This document shows positions 27,894 through 36,669 of a stretch of DNA of 39,005 nt, piece after piece (position 1 is the first letter of the stretch; the number at the start of each line of letters is the position of its first letter). A program made the translations under genes and the position numbers. The stretch spans positions 1 through 39,005 of the forward strand of contig NVVV01000024.1 in NCBI GenBank assembly GCA_002733495.1, read 5' to 3'. This DNA comes from Robiginitomaculum sp. (GTDB lineage Bacteria; Pseudomonadota; Alphaproteobacteria; Caulobacterales; Maricaulaceae). The notes beneath the pieces are model-generated. The model searched no databases. It was not told the origin of the DNA and saw only the letters and a program-made list of their open reading frames with translations.

Positions 27894-27917
27894 ACGGGTA
27901 GGTTTAAACCTACCCGT
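27894..27917. promoter_or_regulatory. Perfect 24-bp palindrome, putative operator of the CBB operon
   Basis: The left half ACGGGTAGGTTT is followed by its exact reverse complement. It begins 8 nt after the regulator stop and lies 94 nt before glpX. Another GGGTAG-type half-site in opposite orientation (CTACCC, 27886-27891) is adjacent. An 11-nt copy lies upstream of the regulator at 27194. It could also fold as a 10-bp hairpin with a TTAA loop and end the regulator mRNA, but no T-run follows. Confidence 0.6.
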
Positions 27918-28011
27918 AAGATATTCCCTCCCTACCTCTCCTGATCGGGACAGGCCGTCTGGGGCGCGCTATTTCTCACGCAGAGTTGATCTTGCGAATA
28001 AGGGACGCGCC

Positions 28012-29037
28012 ATGGGCGAGGCACTAAATACCGCATTACCGACCGATTTTGCGTATGCTTTGCGTAAAGTCACCGAGATTGCGGCCTGCGCAGCGGCGGA
28101 CTGGATTGGTCGGGGCGAAAAAGAACGGGGCGACGGGGCTGCGGTGACGGCCATGCGCACGGTGCTGAACCGCCTGCCCATTGATGGCCGTATCGTTATT
28201 GGCGAGGGCGAGAAGGACGAAGCGCCCATGCTCTATAATGGCGAAACCGTTGGCACGGGTGGCCCGGCGCTGGACATTGCCGTGGACCCGGTAGAGGGCA
28301 CGTCGTATCTTGCCAAGGGGCTGACCAACGCCATGGCCACCATTGCGGTGGCCCCGCGCGGCGCAATGTTTGACCCGGGACCGGCCTTTTATATGCGCAA
28401 ATTTGCTGCCCCCGGCATGGCCAAAGGCAAGGTGGACCCCACCTTGCCAACCCGGGAAATATTGGCCGGACTGGCCAAGGCTCTGGGCAAGCCGATTTCG
28501 GATTTACACATCTATGTGCTTGAAAAACCAAGGCACAAGCGTCTGGTGCGCGAAATTCACGAGGCCGGTGCGCGCACCATGCTGTACCCGGCGGGCGATG
28601 TTGCCGGGGCGATTATGGCGGCGTTACCGGGCGCGGGCATTGATGCTCTGCTGGGCACGGGCGGCACGCCCGAAGGGCTGTTGACGGCCTGTGCCATTCA
28701 GGCGCTTGGCGGCGAGTTTATGGGCAAATTGGACCCGCAATTGCACACGGAAAAAAAGGCCGTGGATGAGGCCGGGCTGGACATTAATCACTGGATGAAG
28801 CTGGACCAATTGGTGCACTCAAATGACGTGGTATTTTGCGCCACGGGCATTACCACAGGGCTGTTATTTGATGGGGTTGAGGAAAAGGCCGGTCATTACC
28901 GGACCCAGACCCTGATGCTGAGCGGCGCAAGGCGAGAACGGCAAATTCTGACCAGTTGGTTGCACCGCGAAGAGGTCGAAGAGGCGCTTGGCGCCGCGAC
29001 GCCCGAAGCGACCGCCGACAAAAAGGGGAGGGGCTGA
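28012..29037 (+). CDS. glpX: Class II fructose-1,6-/sedoheptulose-1,7-bisphosphatase (GlpX type)
   Basis: This 341-residue phosphatase removes the C1 phosphate of fructose- and probably sedoheptulose-bisphosphate in the Calvin cycle. The class II signatures are VIGEGEKDEAPMLYNGE, DIAVDPVEGTSYLAKG (metal-binding Asp and Glu), LYPAGDVAGAIMA and GTGGTPEGLLTACA. Many proteobacterial cbb operons encode class I CbbF instead; the GlpX type is the cyanobacterial solution. SBPase activity is inferred from context. The ATG at 28012 has AGGGA upstream. It is the first enzyme gene of the operon, and its TGA is one base from the phosphoribulokinase ATG, showing tight coupling. Confidence 0.95.
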   Translation: MGEALNTALPTDFAYALRKVTEIAACAAADWIGRGEKERGDGAAVTAMRTVLNRLPIDGRIVIGEGEKDEAPMLYNGETVGTGGPALDIAVDPVEGTSYLAKGLTNAMATIAVAPRGAMFDPGPAFYMRKFAAPGMAKGKVDPTLPTREILAGLAKALGKPISDLHIYVLEKPRHKRLVREIHEAGARTMLYPAGDVAGAIMAALPGAGIDALLGTGGTPEGLLTACAIQALGGEFMGKLDPQLHTEKKAVDEAGLDINHWMKLDQLVHSNDVVFCATGITTGLLFDGVEEKAGHYRTQTLMLSGARRERQILTSWLHREEVEEALGAATPEATADKKGRG

Positions 29038-29038
29038 T

Positions 29039-29965
29039 ATGCCTAAGAATAAAAAACTGAACCGCCCCATCATATTGGGCGTGGTTGGCGACAGCGCGGT
29101 TGGCAAGACCACCCTGTCCAAAGGCATCGCTAAAATCCTGGGCGAAGACCGGGTGACGGTGATCTGCACCGACGATTATCATGCCTTTGATCGTCAGGAG
29201 CGGGCGAAAAACGGTATTTCCGCGCTGGACCCCAAAGGCAATTATATTGACATATTGGAACAGCATTTAGCGCTTTTACGTGAAGGCAAATCGATCCTGA
29301 AACCCATTTATAATCATGACCATGGCACGCTGGACCGCCCGGTTTATGTGGAGCCAAAGGAATATGTGATTGCCGAAGGCCTGCTCGGCTATACCACGCG
29401 CGAAATGCGCGATTGCTATGACGTGAAAATCTATCTTGATCCGCAAGAGGATTTACGCCGCCGCTGGAAAGTCGGGCGCGACACCACCAAGCGCGGCTAT
29501 AGCGAGGCCGAGGTGCTGGCCTCGCTGGAGAAACGCAAAAGCGACAGCCCGGCCTTTATCCATCCTCAACGCATGTTTGCCGATATTATTATCCGCTTTC
29601 AGGCCCCGCCGGGCGAAGCGCTGGGCGAGGATGTGCATCTGGATGTGTTGCATATTTTGCGGCCCACTTTGCCGCACCCGGATTTTACCAAAGTGATCGA
29701 GGCCAGCGGCAATGGCATGTTATCGCTGGAACTGACCCGCGATAACGGCAAACCAGTGGATGTTTTAGAGATAAATGGCGCGATATCGGATCGCCAGGCC
29801 ACCCGAATCGAGGACTATTTGTGGAGCCAGATCCCGGAGGCCAGTTACTTGCGGGAAATGGTCGGGCAAATTGCCGGTCCAGTGCGTAGTCACCCGCTGG
29901 CCCTGACGCAATTGCTCGTCGCCTATCACATGGTCAAAGCGGCGCTTGGCGAACACGCGCTGTAA
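29039..29965 (+). CDS. Phosphoribulokinase, class II-like
   Basis: This enzyme phosphorylates ribulose-5-phosphate to ribulose-1,5-bisphosphate, the RuBisCO substrate. The 308-residue protein has P-loop GVVGDSAVGKTT, then VTVICTDDYHAFDRQERAKN, ISALDPKGNYID, KPIYNHDHGTLD and VIAEGLLGY. These match the plant/cyanobacterial class II pattern (DDYHSLDR, ALDPRANNFD, KPIYNHETG), not the class I enzyme of about 290 residues typical of proteobacteria. The P-loop Cys of redox-regulated class II enzymes is absent (Ala-Val instead), and no C-terminal Cys pair exists; only two Cys are present. Thioredoxin/CP12 control is therefore unlikely. The ATG at 29039 follows AGGGGAGGGG. An upstream in-frame start within glpX is rejected. 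Confidence 0.93.
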   Translation: MPKNKKLNRPIILGVVGDSAVGKTTLSKGIAKILGEDRVTVICTDDYHAFDRQERAKNGISALDPKGNYIDILEQHLALLREGKSILKPIYNHDHGTLDRPVYVEPKEYVIAEGLLGYTTREMRDCYDVKIYLDPQEDLRRRWKVGRDTTKRGYSEAEVLASLEKRKSDSPAFIHPQRMFADIIIRFQAPPGEALGEDVHLDVLHILRPTLPHPDFTKVIEASGNGMLSLELTRDNGKPVDVLEINGAISDRQATRIEDYLWSQIPEASYLREMVGQIAGPVRSHPLALTQLLVAYHMVKAALGEHAL

Positions 29966-29982
29966 CAGGGAAAGACGATACA

Positions 29983-31959
29983 ATGACAGCCTCGCATAAA
30001 GACATGGCCAATGCCATTCGTGCACTTTCGATGGATGCGGTGCAGCGCGCCAATTCCGGACACCCCGGCATGCCCATGGGCATGGCCGATGTGGCCAGTG
30101 TGCTTTTTTCCAAGTTTTTGAAATTTGACGCCAAAGACCCAGACTGGGCCGACCGGGACCGCTTTGTGCTTTCTGCCGGGCATGGCTCCATGCTGCTCTA
30201 TTCGCTGCTCTATTTGACGGGCACAAAGGGCTGGTCGCTGGAAGACTTAAAAGACTTTCGCACGCTGGGCAGTAAAACTGCGGGCCACCCCGAATACGGC
30301 CACGCGCCGGGCATTGAAACCACTACCGGGCCTTTGGGTCAGGGACTGGCCACGGCTGTGGGCATGGCGCTGGCGGAAAAAATGCTGAGCGCCCGTTATG
30401 GCGATGACCTGGTGGACCATACCACCTATGTAATCGTCGGGGATGGCTGTCTGATGGAGGGGGTCAGCCACGAAGCGGCTGGCCTGGCCGCGCGCCATGA
30501 CCTTTCCAGGTTGATCGTGCTTTGGGATGATAATGACATCACCATTGATGGATCGACCGATATTTCCACCTGCGAAGATACATGTGCGCGCTTTACCGCT
30601 TATGGCTGGTCGGTGCGCCGCGTGGATGGTCATGACCCGGACGCGATCGAGGCGGCCATTGCGGCTGAGCAGCAAAGCGACCGCCCATCGCTGATCGCTT
30701 GCAAGACCGTGATTGGTTTTGGCTCGCCCAATAAAGGCGGCACATCAGGCGCGCACGGCGCACCTTTGGGCGATGAAGAAATAGCACTGGTGCGTGAAAA
30801 GCTGGGCTGGCCCTATGCACCGTTTGAAATACCAACCGATGTGCTGGAAAGCTGGCGCGCAATTGGCGAGCGCGGCGGCGTGACCCGCGAAGACTGGATG
30901 GTACGTCTCGAGCTTAGCCCCAAATCAGAATGCTTTGTTCAGGAAATTGCCGGCACTTTGCCTGAGGGTTTTGATGATACGGTCAATCAGATCAAACGTG
31001 ACTTTGTTGCAGATTCTAAAAAGGTCGCCACACGTATCACCTCCAAAATGACGCTGGACCGGTTGACCGTGAAGGTGCCAGCCATGCTGGGCGGGTCGGC
31101 TGATCTGACCGGCTCGAACGGTACGCTGGCGACCGGCATGAGGCTGGTCACGCCCGAAGACGCCAGCGGCAATTATATTGAATATGGCGTGCGCGAATTT
31201 GGTATGGCGGCGGCGATGAATGGCATGGCCCTGCACGGCGGCTTCATCCCCTATGGCGGCACGTTTTTGGTGTTTGCCGATTATATGCGCCCGGCCATTC
31301 GCCTGTCGGCCTTGATGGGGGCGCGGGTCATTTATGTGATGACCCATGATTCCATTGGTCTTGGCGAAGATGGCCCAACCCACCAGCCGGTGGAAACGCT
31401 GGCTTCTTTGCGGGCCATTCCCAATGTTCACGTGTTTCGCCCCGCCGACGGGGTGGAAACGGCAGAATGCTGGGCACTGGCGCTAAAAGCTGACAAAACA
31501 CCCTCGATCATGAGCCTGACGCGCCAGGGTCTGGTGCCAATCCGGGGGGAGCACACAGATGAGAACCTTTGCGCCAAAGGGGCTTATGTTGTGTTTGAGC
31601 CAGAGATTGGCCGCGATGTGACGCTTTTGGCTACCGGATCAGAAGTGGAAATCGCGGTGGCGGCATCGGATGTATTGGCCAAGGACGGCATACGGGCCGC
31701 CGTGGTCTCCATGCCGTGTTTTGAGCTGTTTGCGGCGCAAGGTCCGGCCTATCGGGCCAAAGTGCTGGGCAGGGCCCCGCGCATTGGTATAGAAGCAGCT
31801 GTGGAGCAAGGTTGGGAGCGCTGGCTCGGTGAAAATGGAATTTTCATTGGCATGGACGGTTTTGGTGCGTCGGCACCAGCCCCCGATCTTTACAAACATT
31901 TCGGCATCACCGCCAAAGCTATGGCGGACGCCGCCAAAACCCTGATTTCCAAGGAGTAA
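29983..31959 (+). CDS. tkt: Transketolase
   Basis: This thiamine-diphosphate enzyme transfers two-carbon units between sugar phosphates, regenerating pentose phosphates in the Calvin cycle. The 658-residue protein shows [20 protein letters not shown], the ThDP motif [26 protein letters not shown], the transketolase pyrimidine-domain motif [15 protein letters not shown], and the C-terminal domain beginning near [14 protein letters not shown]. Length and domains are complete. It starts 17 nt after the phosphoribulokinase gene. Its last codons contain the AGGAG used by the downstream aldolase gene. The cbbT name would also be apt, but whether another transketolase exists in the genome cannot be seen. 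Confidence 0.97.
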   Translation: MTASHKDMANAIRALSMDAVQRANSGHPGMPMGMADVASVLFSKFLKFDAKDPDWADRDRFVLSAGHGSMLLYSLLYLTGTKGWSLEDLKDFRTLGSKTAGHPEYGHAPGIETTTGPLGQGLATAVGMALAEKMLSARYGDDLVDHTTYVIVGDGCLMEGVSHEAAGLAARHDLSRLIVLWDDNDITIDGSTDISTCEDTCARFTAYGWSVRRVDGHDPDAIEAAIAAEQQSDRPSLIACKTVIGFGSPNKGGTSGAHGAPLGDEEIALVREKLGWPYAPFEIPTDVLESWRAIGERGGVTREDWMVRLELSPKSECFVQEIAGTLPEGFDDTVNQIKRDFVADSKKVATRITSKMTLDRLTVKVPAMLGGSADLTGSNGTLATGMRLVTPEDASGNYIEYGVREFGMAAAMNGMALHGGFIPYGGTFLVFADYMRPAIRLSALMGARVIYVMTHDSIGLGEDGPTHQPVETLASLRAIPNVHVFRPADGVETAECWALALKADKTPSIMSLTRQGLVPIRGEHTDENLCAKGAYVVFEPEIGRDVTLLATGSEVEIAVAASDVLAKDGIRAAVVSMPCFELFAAQGPAYRAKVLGRAPRIGIEAAVEQGWERWLGENGIFIGMDGFGASAPAPDLYKHFGITAKAMADAAKTLISKE

Positions 31960-31963
31960 TCTC

Positions 31964-33031
31964 ATGGCCCGTATTTCTCTTCGTCAACTGCTCGACCATG
32001 CCGCCGAACACGGCTATGGCCTGCCCGCCTTTAACGTCAATAATATGGAACAAATCCAAGCCATTATGGAGGCTGCGGCCGCCGTTGAGGCGCCGGTGAT
32101 TTTGCAAGCCTCGAACGGTGCGCGCGGCTATGCCGGCGATGTCATGCTGCGCAAGCTGATCGAGGGTGCCGAAGTGATGTATCCTAATATCCCGATCTGT
32201 GTGCATCAGGATCATGGCAATAACCAACTGACCTGTTTTTCCGCCATTCAGAACGGCTTTTCATCGGTGATGATGGATGGCTCGCTGGAAGCCGATGGCA
32301 AAACCCCGGCCTCTTATGACTACAATATCGGCATCACCAAAGAGGTGACCGATGTGTCTCACAAGGTGGGGGTCTCGGTCGAAGGGGAGCTGGGGTGTTT
32401 AGGCTCTTTGGAAACTGGCGAAGGCGAGAAAGAAGACGGCCACGGTTTTGAAGGCAAATTGTCTCGCGACATGTTGCTGACCGACCCGGTGCAAGCCGTA
32501 GACTTTGTTGGCAAAACGCAGGTCGATGCGCTGGCCATCGCCATGGGCACCAGCCACGGGGCGTATAAATTTTCGCGCAAGCCCACCGGCGATATTCTGG
32601 CCATGGATGTGGTCAAAGCCATTCATGAGCGCCTGCCGGAAACGCACCTTGTCATGCATGGCTCGTCTTCGGTGCCACAAGATTTGCAAGACATTATCAA
32701 CGCCAATGGCGGGGATATGCCGCAGACATACGGCGTGCCGGTCGAGGAAATTCTCGAAGGCGTCAAATACGGTGTGCGCAAAGTCAATATCGACACCGAT
32801 CTGCGTCTGGCCGCTACCGGGCAGGTGCGCAAAATTCTGAACGAGGACAAGGCACAGTTCGACCCGCGCAAATATCTCAAACCAGCGCGCGAGGCCATGC
32901 AGGTCCTGTGCAAGCTGCGTTATGAGCAATTTGGCACCGCTGGCTGGGCCAGCAAAATTAAACCCATCACGCTGAAAGACATGGCAGCGCGATATGAAAG
33001 CGGGGAATTGGCCCCGAAAATTAGCGGCTAG
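31964..33031 (+). CDS. Class II fructose/sedoheptulose-bisphosphate aldolase
   Basis: This zinc-dependent aldolase has 355 residues. It begins [27 protein letters not shown] and carries the zinc ligands in VHQDHGNN and [10 protein letters not shown], the conserved VSVEGELG loop and KVNIDTDLR for phosphate binding. It corresponds to the CbbA-type enzyme of Calvin-cycle operons, forming fructose-1,6- and probably sedoheptulose-1,7-bisphosphate. The ATG lies 4 nt after the transketolase stop, with AAGGAG inside the end of that gene, indicating translational coupling. The gap of 43 nt to cbbL contains the AAAGGAG signal of the RuBisCO large-subunit gene. Confidence 0.95.
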   Translation: MARISLRQLLDHAAEHGYGLPAFNVNNMEQIQAIMEAAAAVEAPVILQASNGARGYAGDVMLRKLIEGAEVMYPNIPICVHQDHGNNQLTCFSAIQNGFSSVMMDGSLEADGKTPASYDYNIGITKEVTDVSHKVGVSVEGELGCLGSLETGEGEKEDGHGFEGKLSRDMLLTDPVQAVDFVGKTQVDALAIAMGTSHGAYKFSRKPTGDILAMDVVKAIHERLPETHLVMHGSSSVPQDLQDIINANGGDMPQTYGVPVEEILEGVKYGVRKVNIDTDLRLAATGQVRKILNEDKAQFDPRKYLKPAREAMQVLCKLRYEQFGTAGWASKIKPITLKDMAARYESGELAPKISG

Positions 33032-33074
33032 GCTTTACGGCTGGCCTCTCGCGATCTCGATAAAGGAGTTTCCC

Positions 33075-34493
33075 ATGAGCACGAAAACCTATGACGCTGG
33101 CGTCAAGGATTACCGGCTGACATACTGGGACCCCAATTACACACCAAAAGAAACCGACCTTCTGGCGTGTTTTAAAATCACCGCTCAGGACGGCGTTGAT
33201 CGTGAAGAGGCCGCCGCCGCTGTTTGTGCCGAAAGTTCAACCGGCACTTGGACCACCGTCTGGACCGATCATTTCACCGATATGGACCATTACAAAGGCC
33301 GCGCCTACCGCATCGAGGATGTGCCGGGCGATGATACGTGTTTTTACGCCTTTATCGCTTATCCCATTGACCTTTTCGAGGAAGGCTCGATCACCAATGT
33401 GCTGACCTCTCTGGTGGGCAATGTGTATGGCTTCAAGGCCATTCGGGCGCTGAGATTAGAGGATATTCGCTTCCCATTGGCCTATGTCATGACCTGCGGC
33501 GGTCCGCCCAACGGCATTAATGTCGAGCGGGATATTATGAACAAATATGGCCGCCCCATGCTGGGCTGTACCATCAAGCCAAAGCTGGGCTTGTCTGGCA
33601 AAAACTATGGCCGGGCGGTGTATGAGGCCCTGCGTGGTGGTCTGGATTTCACCAAGGACGACGAGAACGTCAACTCCCAGCCTTTCATGCGGTGGAAGCA
33701 ACGCTTTGATTTTGTGGCCGAAGGCCTGCATCAGGCCGAGGCGGAAACCGGCGAGCGCAAGGGGCATTATCTGAATGTTACCGGGCCAACCATGGAAGAC
33801 ACCTATGAGCGCGCCGAATACGCCAAATCCCTTGGTATGCGCATTATAATGCACGACTTTTTCACCGCCGGCTTTACCGCCAACACCTCGCTGGCAAACT
33901 GGTGCCGCGATAATGGCATGTTGTTGCACATTCACCGGGCCATGCATGCGGTAGTGGATCGCAACCCCTATCACGGCATCCATTTTCGCGTGTTGACCAA
34001 ATGCCTGCGCCTTTCTGGCGGCGACCATCTGCACTCAGGGACAGTTGTGGGCAAGCTGGAAGGCGATCGCGAGGCCACACTGGGGTGGGTCGATCTGATG
34101 CGCGACAGCTTTATCCCGGAAAATAGAAAACGCGGCCTGTTCTTTGCTCAGGACTACGGCACCATGCCCGGCATGTTGCCGGTGGCGTCGGGCGGTATTC
34201 ACGTCTGGCACATGCCCGCATTGACGGCCATTTTTGGCGATCAGGCGGTGTTCCAGTTTGGCGGGGGCACACTGGGCCACCCGTGGGGCAATGCTTACGG
34301 CGCCGAGGCTAACCGCGTCGCGCTGGAGGCCTGTGTTATGGCGCGCAATGAAGGCAAAAACCTTGAGGCCGAGGGCAAGGATGTCTTGCTAAACGCCGCC
34401 AGGCACAGCCCGGCATTGGGCGCGGCGCTTGAGACCTGGAAAGAGATCAAGTTCGAGTTTGATACTGTCGATAAACTGGATGCAGAGGCTTAA
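33075..34493 (+). CDS. cbbL: RuBisCO large subunit, form IA
   Basis: This is the catalytic subunit for CO2 fixation, 472 residues. [28 protein letters not shown] and the later [24 protein letters not shown] match form IA (green-type) proteobacterial enzymes, not red-type IC/ID. Catalytic elements are complete: [11 protein letters not shown], the carbamylation segment [20 protein letters not shown], loop 6 [10 protein letters not shown] and [12 protein letters not shown]. An open frame extends back to 32994, but the ATG at 33075 has AAAGGAG and matches the family N-terminus. It is followed 11 nt later by cbbS. No carboxysome genes and no cbbQ/cbbO appear in the window. Confidence 0.98.
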   Translation: MSTKTYDAGVKDYRLTYWDPNYTPKETDLLACFKITAQDGVDREEAAAAVCAESSTGTWTTVWTDHFTDMDHYKGRAYRIEDVPGDDTCFYAFIAYPIDLFEEGSITNVLTSLVGNVYGFKAIRALRLEDIRFPLAYVMTCGGPPNGINVERDIMNKYGRPMLGCTIKPKLGLSGKNYGRAVYEALRGGLDFTKDDENVNSQPFMRWKQRFDFVAEGLHQAEAETGERKGHYLNVTGPTMEDTYERAEYAKSLGMRIIMHDFFTAGFTANTSLANWCRDNGMLLHIHRAMHAVVDRNPYHGIHFRVLTKCLRLSGGDHLHSGTVVGKLEGDREATLGWVDLMRDSFIPENRKRGLFFAQDYGTMPGMLPVASGGIHVWHMPALTAIFGDQAVFQFGGGTLGHPWGNAYGAEANRVALEACVMARNEGKNLEAEGKDVLLNAARHSPALGAALETWKEIKFEFDTVDKLDAEA

Positions 34494-34504
34494 GGAGAAA
34501 GATT

Positions 34505-34861
34505 ATGGACATGACCATTCAAAATCACCCTTCACGGCTGGATAATCCACAAAGCCTGAAGTTTGAGACGTTTTCATACTTGCCGCCGATGAGCGAGACG
34601 CAGATCATTGCGCAAATTGAATATTGCCTCTCCCAGGATTGGGATTGCGCGGTGGAATATGCGGAAGCGGAACGCTCAATGGATGATTACTGGTATATGT
34701 GGAAATTGCCGCTTTTTGGCCTGCGTGATGCCCAAAAAGTCATGCAAGCGCTAAACGATTGCCGCGATGCAGACCCCACTTGCCTTGTGCGCCTTGTAGC
34801 CTATGACCGCAAACACCAGAGTCGGGGCATGCAGTTTGTGGTCCACAAAGGCGGGTTGTAA
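34505..34861 (+). CDS. cbbS: RuBisCO small subunit, form IA
   Basis: This 118-residue small subunit shows the typical KFETFSYLPPMSETQIIAQIEY opening, SMDDYWYMWKLPLFG, and VRLVAYDRKHQSRGMQFVV near the end. It lacks the C-terminal beta-hairpin extension of red-type small subunits, which agrees with form IA. The N-terminus has about 18 residues before the conserved core. The ATG has TAAGGAGAAAG upstream. A strong UUCG-type hairpin begins 7 nt after the stop, which may protect cbbLS mRNA or lower expression of the downstream rpe gene. Confidence 0.97.
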   Translation: MDMTIQNHPSRLDNPQSLKFETFSYLPPMSETQIIAQIEYCLSQDWDCAVEYAEAERSMDDYWYMWKLPLFGLRDAQKVMQALNDCRDADPTCLVRLVAYDRKHQSRGMQFVVHKGGL

Positions 34862-34865
34862 TTTT

Positions 34866-34973
34866 CCCCTTCTCCTTCGGGGAGAAGGTTGGGATGAGGG
34901 GGTTGTGAAGATGAGAAATTGCCTTAGATGACGTTACCCCTCACCTCAATCCTCTCCCCATGGGAGAGGAAGG
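34866..34973. repeat. Composite inverted-repeat element, copy 1 (family C)
   Basis: The left arm (34866-34902) and right arm (34937-34973) are near reverse complements, so the element could fold into one large hairpin with a loop of about 35 nt. The left arm also forms its own stem CCTTCTCC/GGAGAAGG with a UUCG-type loop. A similar element lies at 36561-36666. It sits between cbbS and rpe. Confidence 0.7.
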
Positions 34974-35034
34974 CACAAGCTGCTCATACGCGTTGTTATT
35001 ATCCCGGCTGGAGCCAAAACGATAGGAACGATCA

Positions 35035-35700
35035 ATGACCAAAGACATCATCATATCCCCCTCTATCCTGTCGGCGGATTTCGCCCGTCTGGGCGAGGAA
35101 GTGGCCGCCATTGATGCCGCAGGCGCCGACTGGATCCATGTGGACGTGATGGACGGCCATTTTGTGCCCAATATCACCATAGGGCCGGACGTGGTGGCGG
35201 CGCTTCGCCCGCATTCAAAGAAAATCTTTGATGTGCATTTGATGATTGAACCCTATGAGCCCTACCTTGAGGCCTTCGCCAAGGCCGGGTCGGACTATAT
35301 CACTATTCATGCCGAAGCCGGGGTGCATCTGGACCGGGGCCTGCAAGTCATTAAAAGCCTTGGCAAAAAAGCGGGCGTATCGCTATGCCCGGCAACGCCG
35401 GTCAGCGTTCTGGACAACGTTCTGGACAAGCTCGACCTTGTCTTGCTGATGAGCGTTAATCCCGGCTTTGGCGGGCAGAGTTTCATTGCGCAAAGCGTGG
35501 AGAAGGTGAAACAACTCAAAGCCCTGATTGGCGATCGGGATATTATTATCGAGCTGGATGGGGGCATAAAACCCGCAAATGCGCCCGCCGTTGTCGCCGC
35601 CGGTGCCACCGCATTGGTCGCTGGTTCTGCCGTTTTTGCTGGGGGCACGCCTGCCCATTACGCCGCAAACATCAAGGCTATCCGCGATAGCGTGAGGTAA
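35035..35700 (+). CDS. rpe: Ribulose-phosphate 3-epimerase
   Basis: This TIM-barrel enzyme interconverts xylulose-5-phosphate and ribulose-5-phosphate, feeding phosphoribulokinase. The 221-residue protein has [17 protein letters not shown], the metal ligands in [12 protein letters not shown] and [21 protein letters not shown] and [21 protein letters not shown]. All catalytic residues appear present. The ATG has AGGAACG upstream. It is separated from cbbS by a 173-nt gap filled by a repeat element but remains in the same orientation, so it is probably part of the CBB unit; a separate promoter cannot be excluded. Confidence 0.97.
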   Translation: MTKDIIISPSILSADFARLGEEVAAIDAAGADWIHVDVMDGHFVPNITIGPDVVAALRPHSKKIFDVHLMIEPYEPYLEAFAKAGSDYITIHAEAGVHLDRGLQVIKSLGKKAGVSLCPATPVSVLDNVLDKLDLVLLMSVNPGFGGQSFIAQSVEKVKQLKALIGDRDIIIELDGGIKPANAPAVVAAGATALVAGSAVFAGGTPAHYAANIKAIRDSVR

Positions 35701-35723
35701 TATAGCTTGTTGAAGCTAAGTCA

Positions 35724-35832
35724 GGGTCCCCGGGCGAAGACCCGGGGTCTAGGTCCCGGATAAGGTTGGCACCTTTCCGGGAGCCCTAAGGGTAAGTATA
35801 CCACCACCTCATCCTTAGCCTGTTGAAGGATG
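35724..35832. repeat. Hairpin cluster after rpe (families A and B)
   Basis: Three hairpins follow one another: CCCCGGG/CCCGGGG around CGAAGA (35728-35747; family A copy 2), a 12-bp stem with one bulge built on TCCCGGA/TCCGGGA with AAGGT/ACCTT inside (35754-35782), and CATCCTT/AAGGATG (35810-35832). The middle one could end the CBB transcript, though no T-run follows. Confidence 0.65.
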
Positions 35833-35858
35833 AAGGGCCACAAAAAAAGGGAAACCCC

Positions 35859-36413
35859 ATGGCGCTGATGCACACCCCGATTTGTGATTTTGGTTGGCAT
35901 GCCCTGGATTTTTCCCTGCCGGATACGGACGGCAAGCGCCATACTCTGCAAACCCTGCGCGGGCCAAAGGGCCTGCTGCTCATGTTTATCTGCAACCATT
36001 GCCCCTATGTGCTGGCCATCATCGACCGGCTGGTGCGCGAGGCACAGATGGTGCAGGACTTAGGGATTGGCGTTGCCGCGATCATGCCCAATGACTGGTC
36101 CGTCTATCCCGCCGATGCGCCGGATCAAATGGCCGCCTTTGCCAAAGCGCACGGTTTTATCTTTCCCTACCTGATCGATGAAACACAAGCGGTTGCCCGG
36201 GCCTATGACGCCGTGTGTACGCCTGATTTTTTTGGCTTTGATGCGGGCCTTGGTCTACAATACCGGGGTAGGCTGGACGCATCCGGGCGCAATGCCGCAT
36301 CGCCCGACGCCCGGCGCGAACTTTTTGAGGCCATGCAAGGTATTGCGGCGGGAGAGGGCGGCCCACGCGATCAAACCCCGTCCATGGGCTGTTCGATCAA
36401 ATGGCGCGGGTGA
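35859..36413 (+). CDS. Redoxin-like protein with CxxC motif
   Basis: This cytoplasmic thioredoxin-fold protein has 184 residues and belongs to the AhpC/TSA-like group. FSLPDTDGKRHTLQTLRGPKG is followed by MFICNHCPYVLAIIDRL, where CNHC is the redox pair. TPDFFGFDAGLGLQYRGRLD and the closing TPSMGCSIKWRG are typical of a conserved thioredoxin-family subgroup; the late Cys may resolve the disulfide. The ATG at 35859 is chosen (AAAGGGA upstream) over the TTG at 35823. It lies at the end of the CBB operon, so a link to redox control of the cycle is tempting, but the hairpins before it may separate the transcripts. Confidence 0.88.
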   Translation: MALMHTPICDFGWHALDFSLPDTDGKRHTLQTLRGPKGLLLMFICNHCPYVLAIIDRLVREAQMVQDLGIGVAAIMPNDWSVYPADAPDQMAAFAKAHGFIFPYLIDETQAVARAYDAVCTPDFFGFDAGLGLQYRGRLDASGRNAASPDARRELFEAMQGIAAGEGGPRDQTPSMGCSIKWRG

Positions 36414-36446
36414 GAAAACGGGGCGGCAATCTTCTCCCTTCGTCGT

Positions 36447-36543
36447 CCTCCGGCTTGACCGGAGGATCTACACCACACTGTCATTGCCCGATTCATTCGG
36501 GCAATCCAGTTCACGATCTCTGGATTACCCGGACAAGCCGGGT
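36447..36543. repeat. Array of four consecutive hairpins (family D)
   Basis: Four back-to-back stems: CCTCCGG/CCGGAGG (36447-36465), ATTGCCCGA/TCGGGCAAT (36483-36505), AATCCAG/CTGGATT (36503-36526) and ACCCGG/CCGGGT (36527-36543). Stems of 6 to 9 bp are all perfect. The last unit resembles a mosaic repeat widely scattered in alphaproteobacterial intergenic DNA. Confidence 0.75.
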
Positions 36544-36560
36544 CATGACAATGCGTATTT

Positions 36561-36666
36561 CCCCGCCCGGTGGGAGGGGATTAAGGGGAGGGGTAACGCG
36601 TGGGCAGGCATATAACTTCAACTTCATTGGCCCCTCACCCCAGCCCTCTCCCCAAGGAGAGGGGGC
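36561..36666. repeat. Composite inverted-repeat element, copy 2 (family C)
   Basis: The left arm (36561-36595) is similar to the reverse complement of the right arm (36631-36666, CCCCTCACCCCAGCCCTCTC...). The arms match those of the element at 34866-34973. The element ends 3 nt before the rlmB stop codon and may form the shared 3' end of the convergent redoxin and rlmB transcripts. Confidence 0.7.
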
Positions 36667-36669
36667 GCT

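Noticed and set aside
27894-27917. Palindrome as a simple intrinsic terminator
   Set aside because: No T-tract follows and an 11-nt copy lies upstream of the regulator, so an operator role is favoured; termination is kept only as an alternative.
28988-29038. Phosphoribulokinase start inside glpX
   Set aside because: The extension translates the Arg/Pro-rich out-of-frame end of glpX; the ATG at 29039 has a strong AGGGG signal.
32994-33074. 27-codon upstream extension of cbbL
   Set aside because: It covers the end of the aldolase gene in another frame; AAAGGAG precedes the ATG at 33075 and the N-terminus then matches form IA enzymes.
34862-36669. CRISPR-like array suspected from repeated hairpins near rpe and rlmB
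   Set aside because: Units are unequal, inverted and mosaic, with no regular repeat-spacer periodicity and no cas genes nearby.
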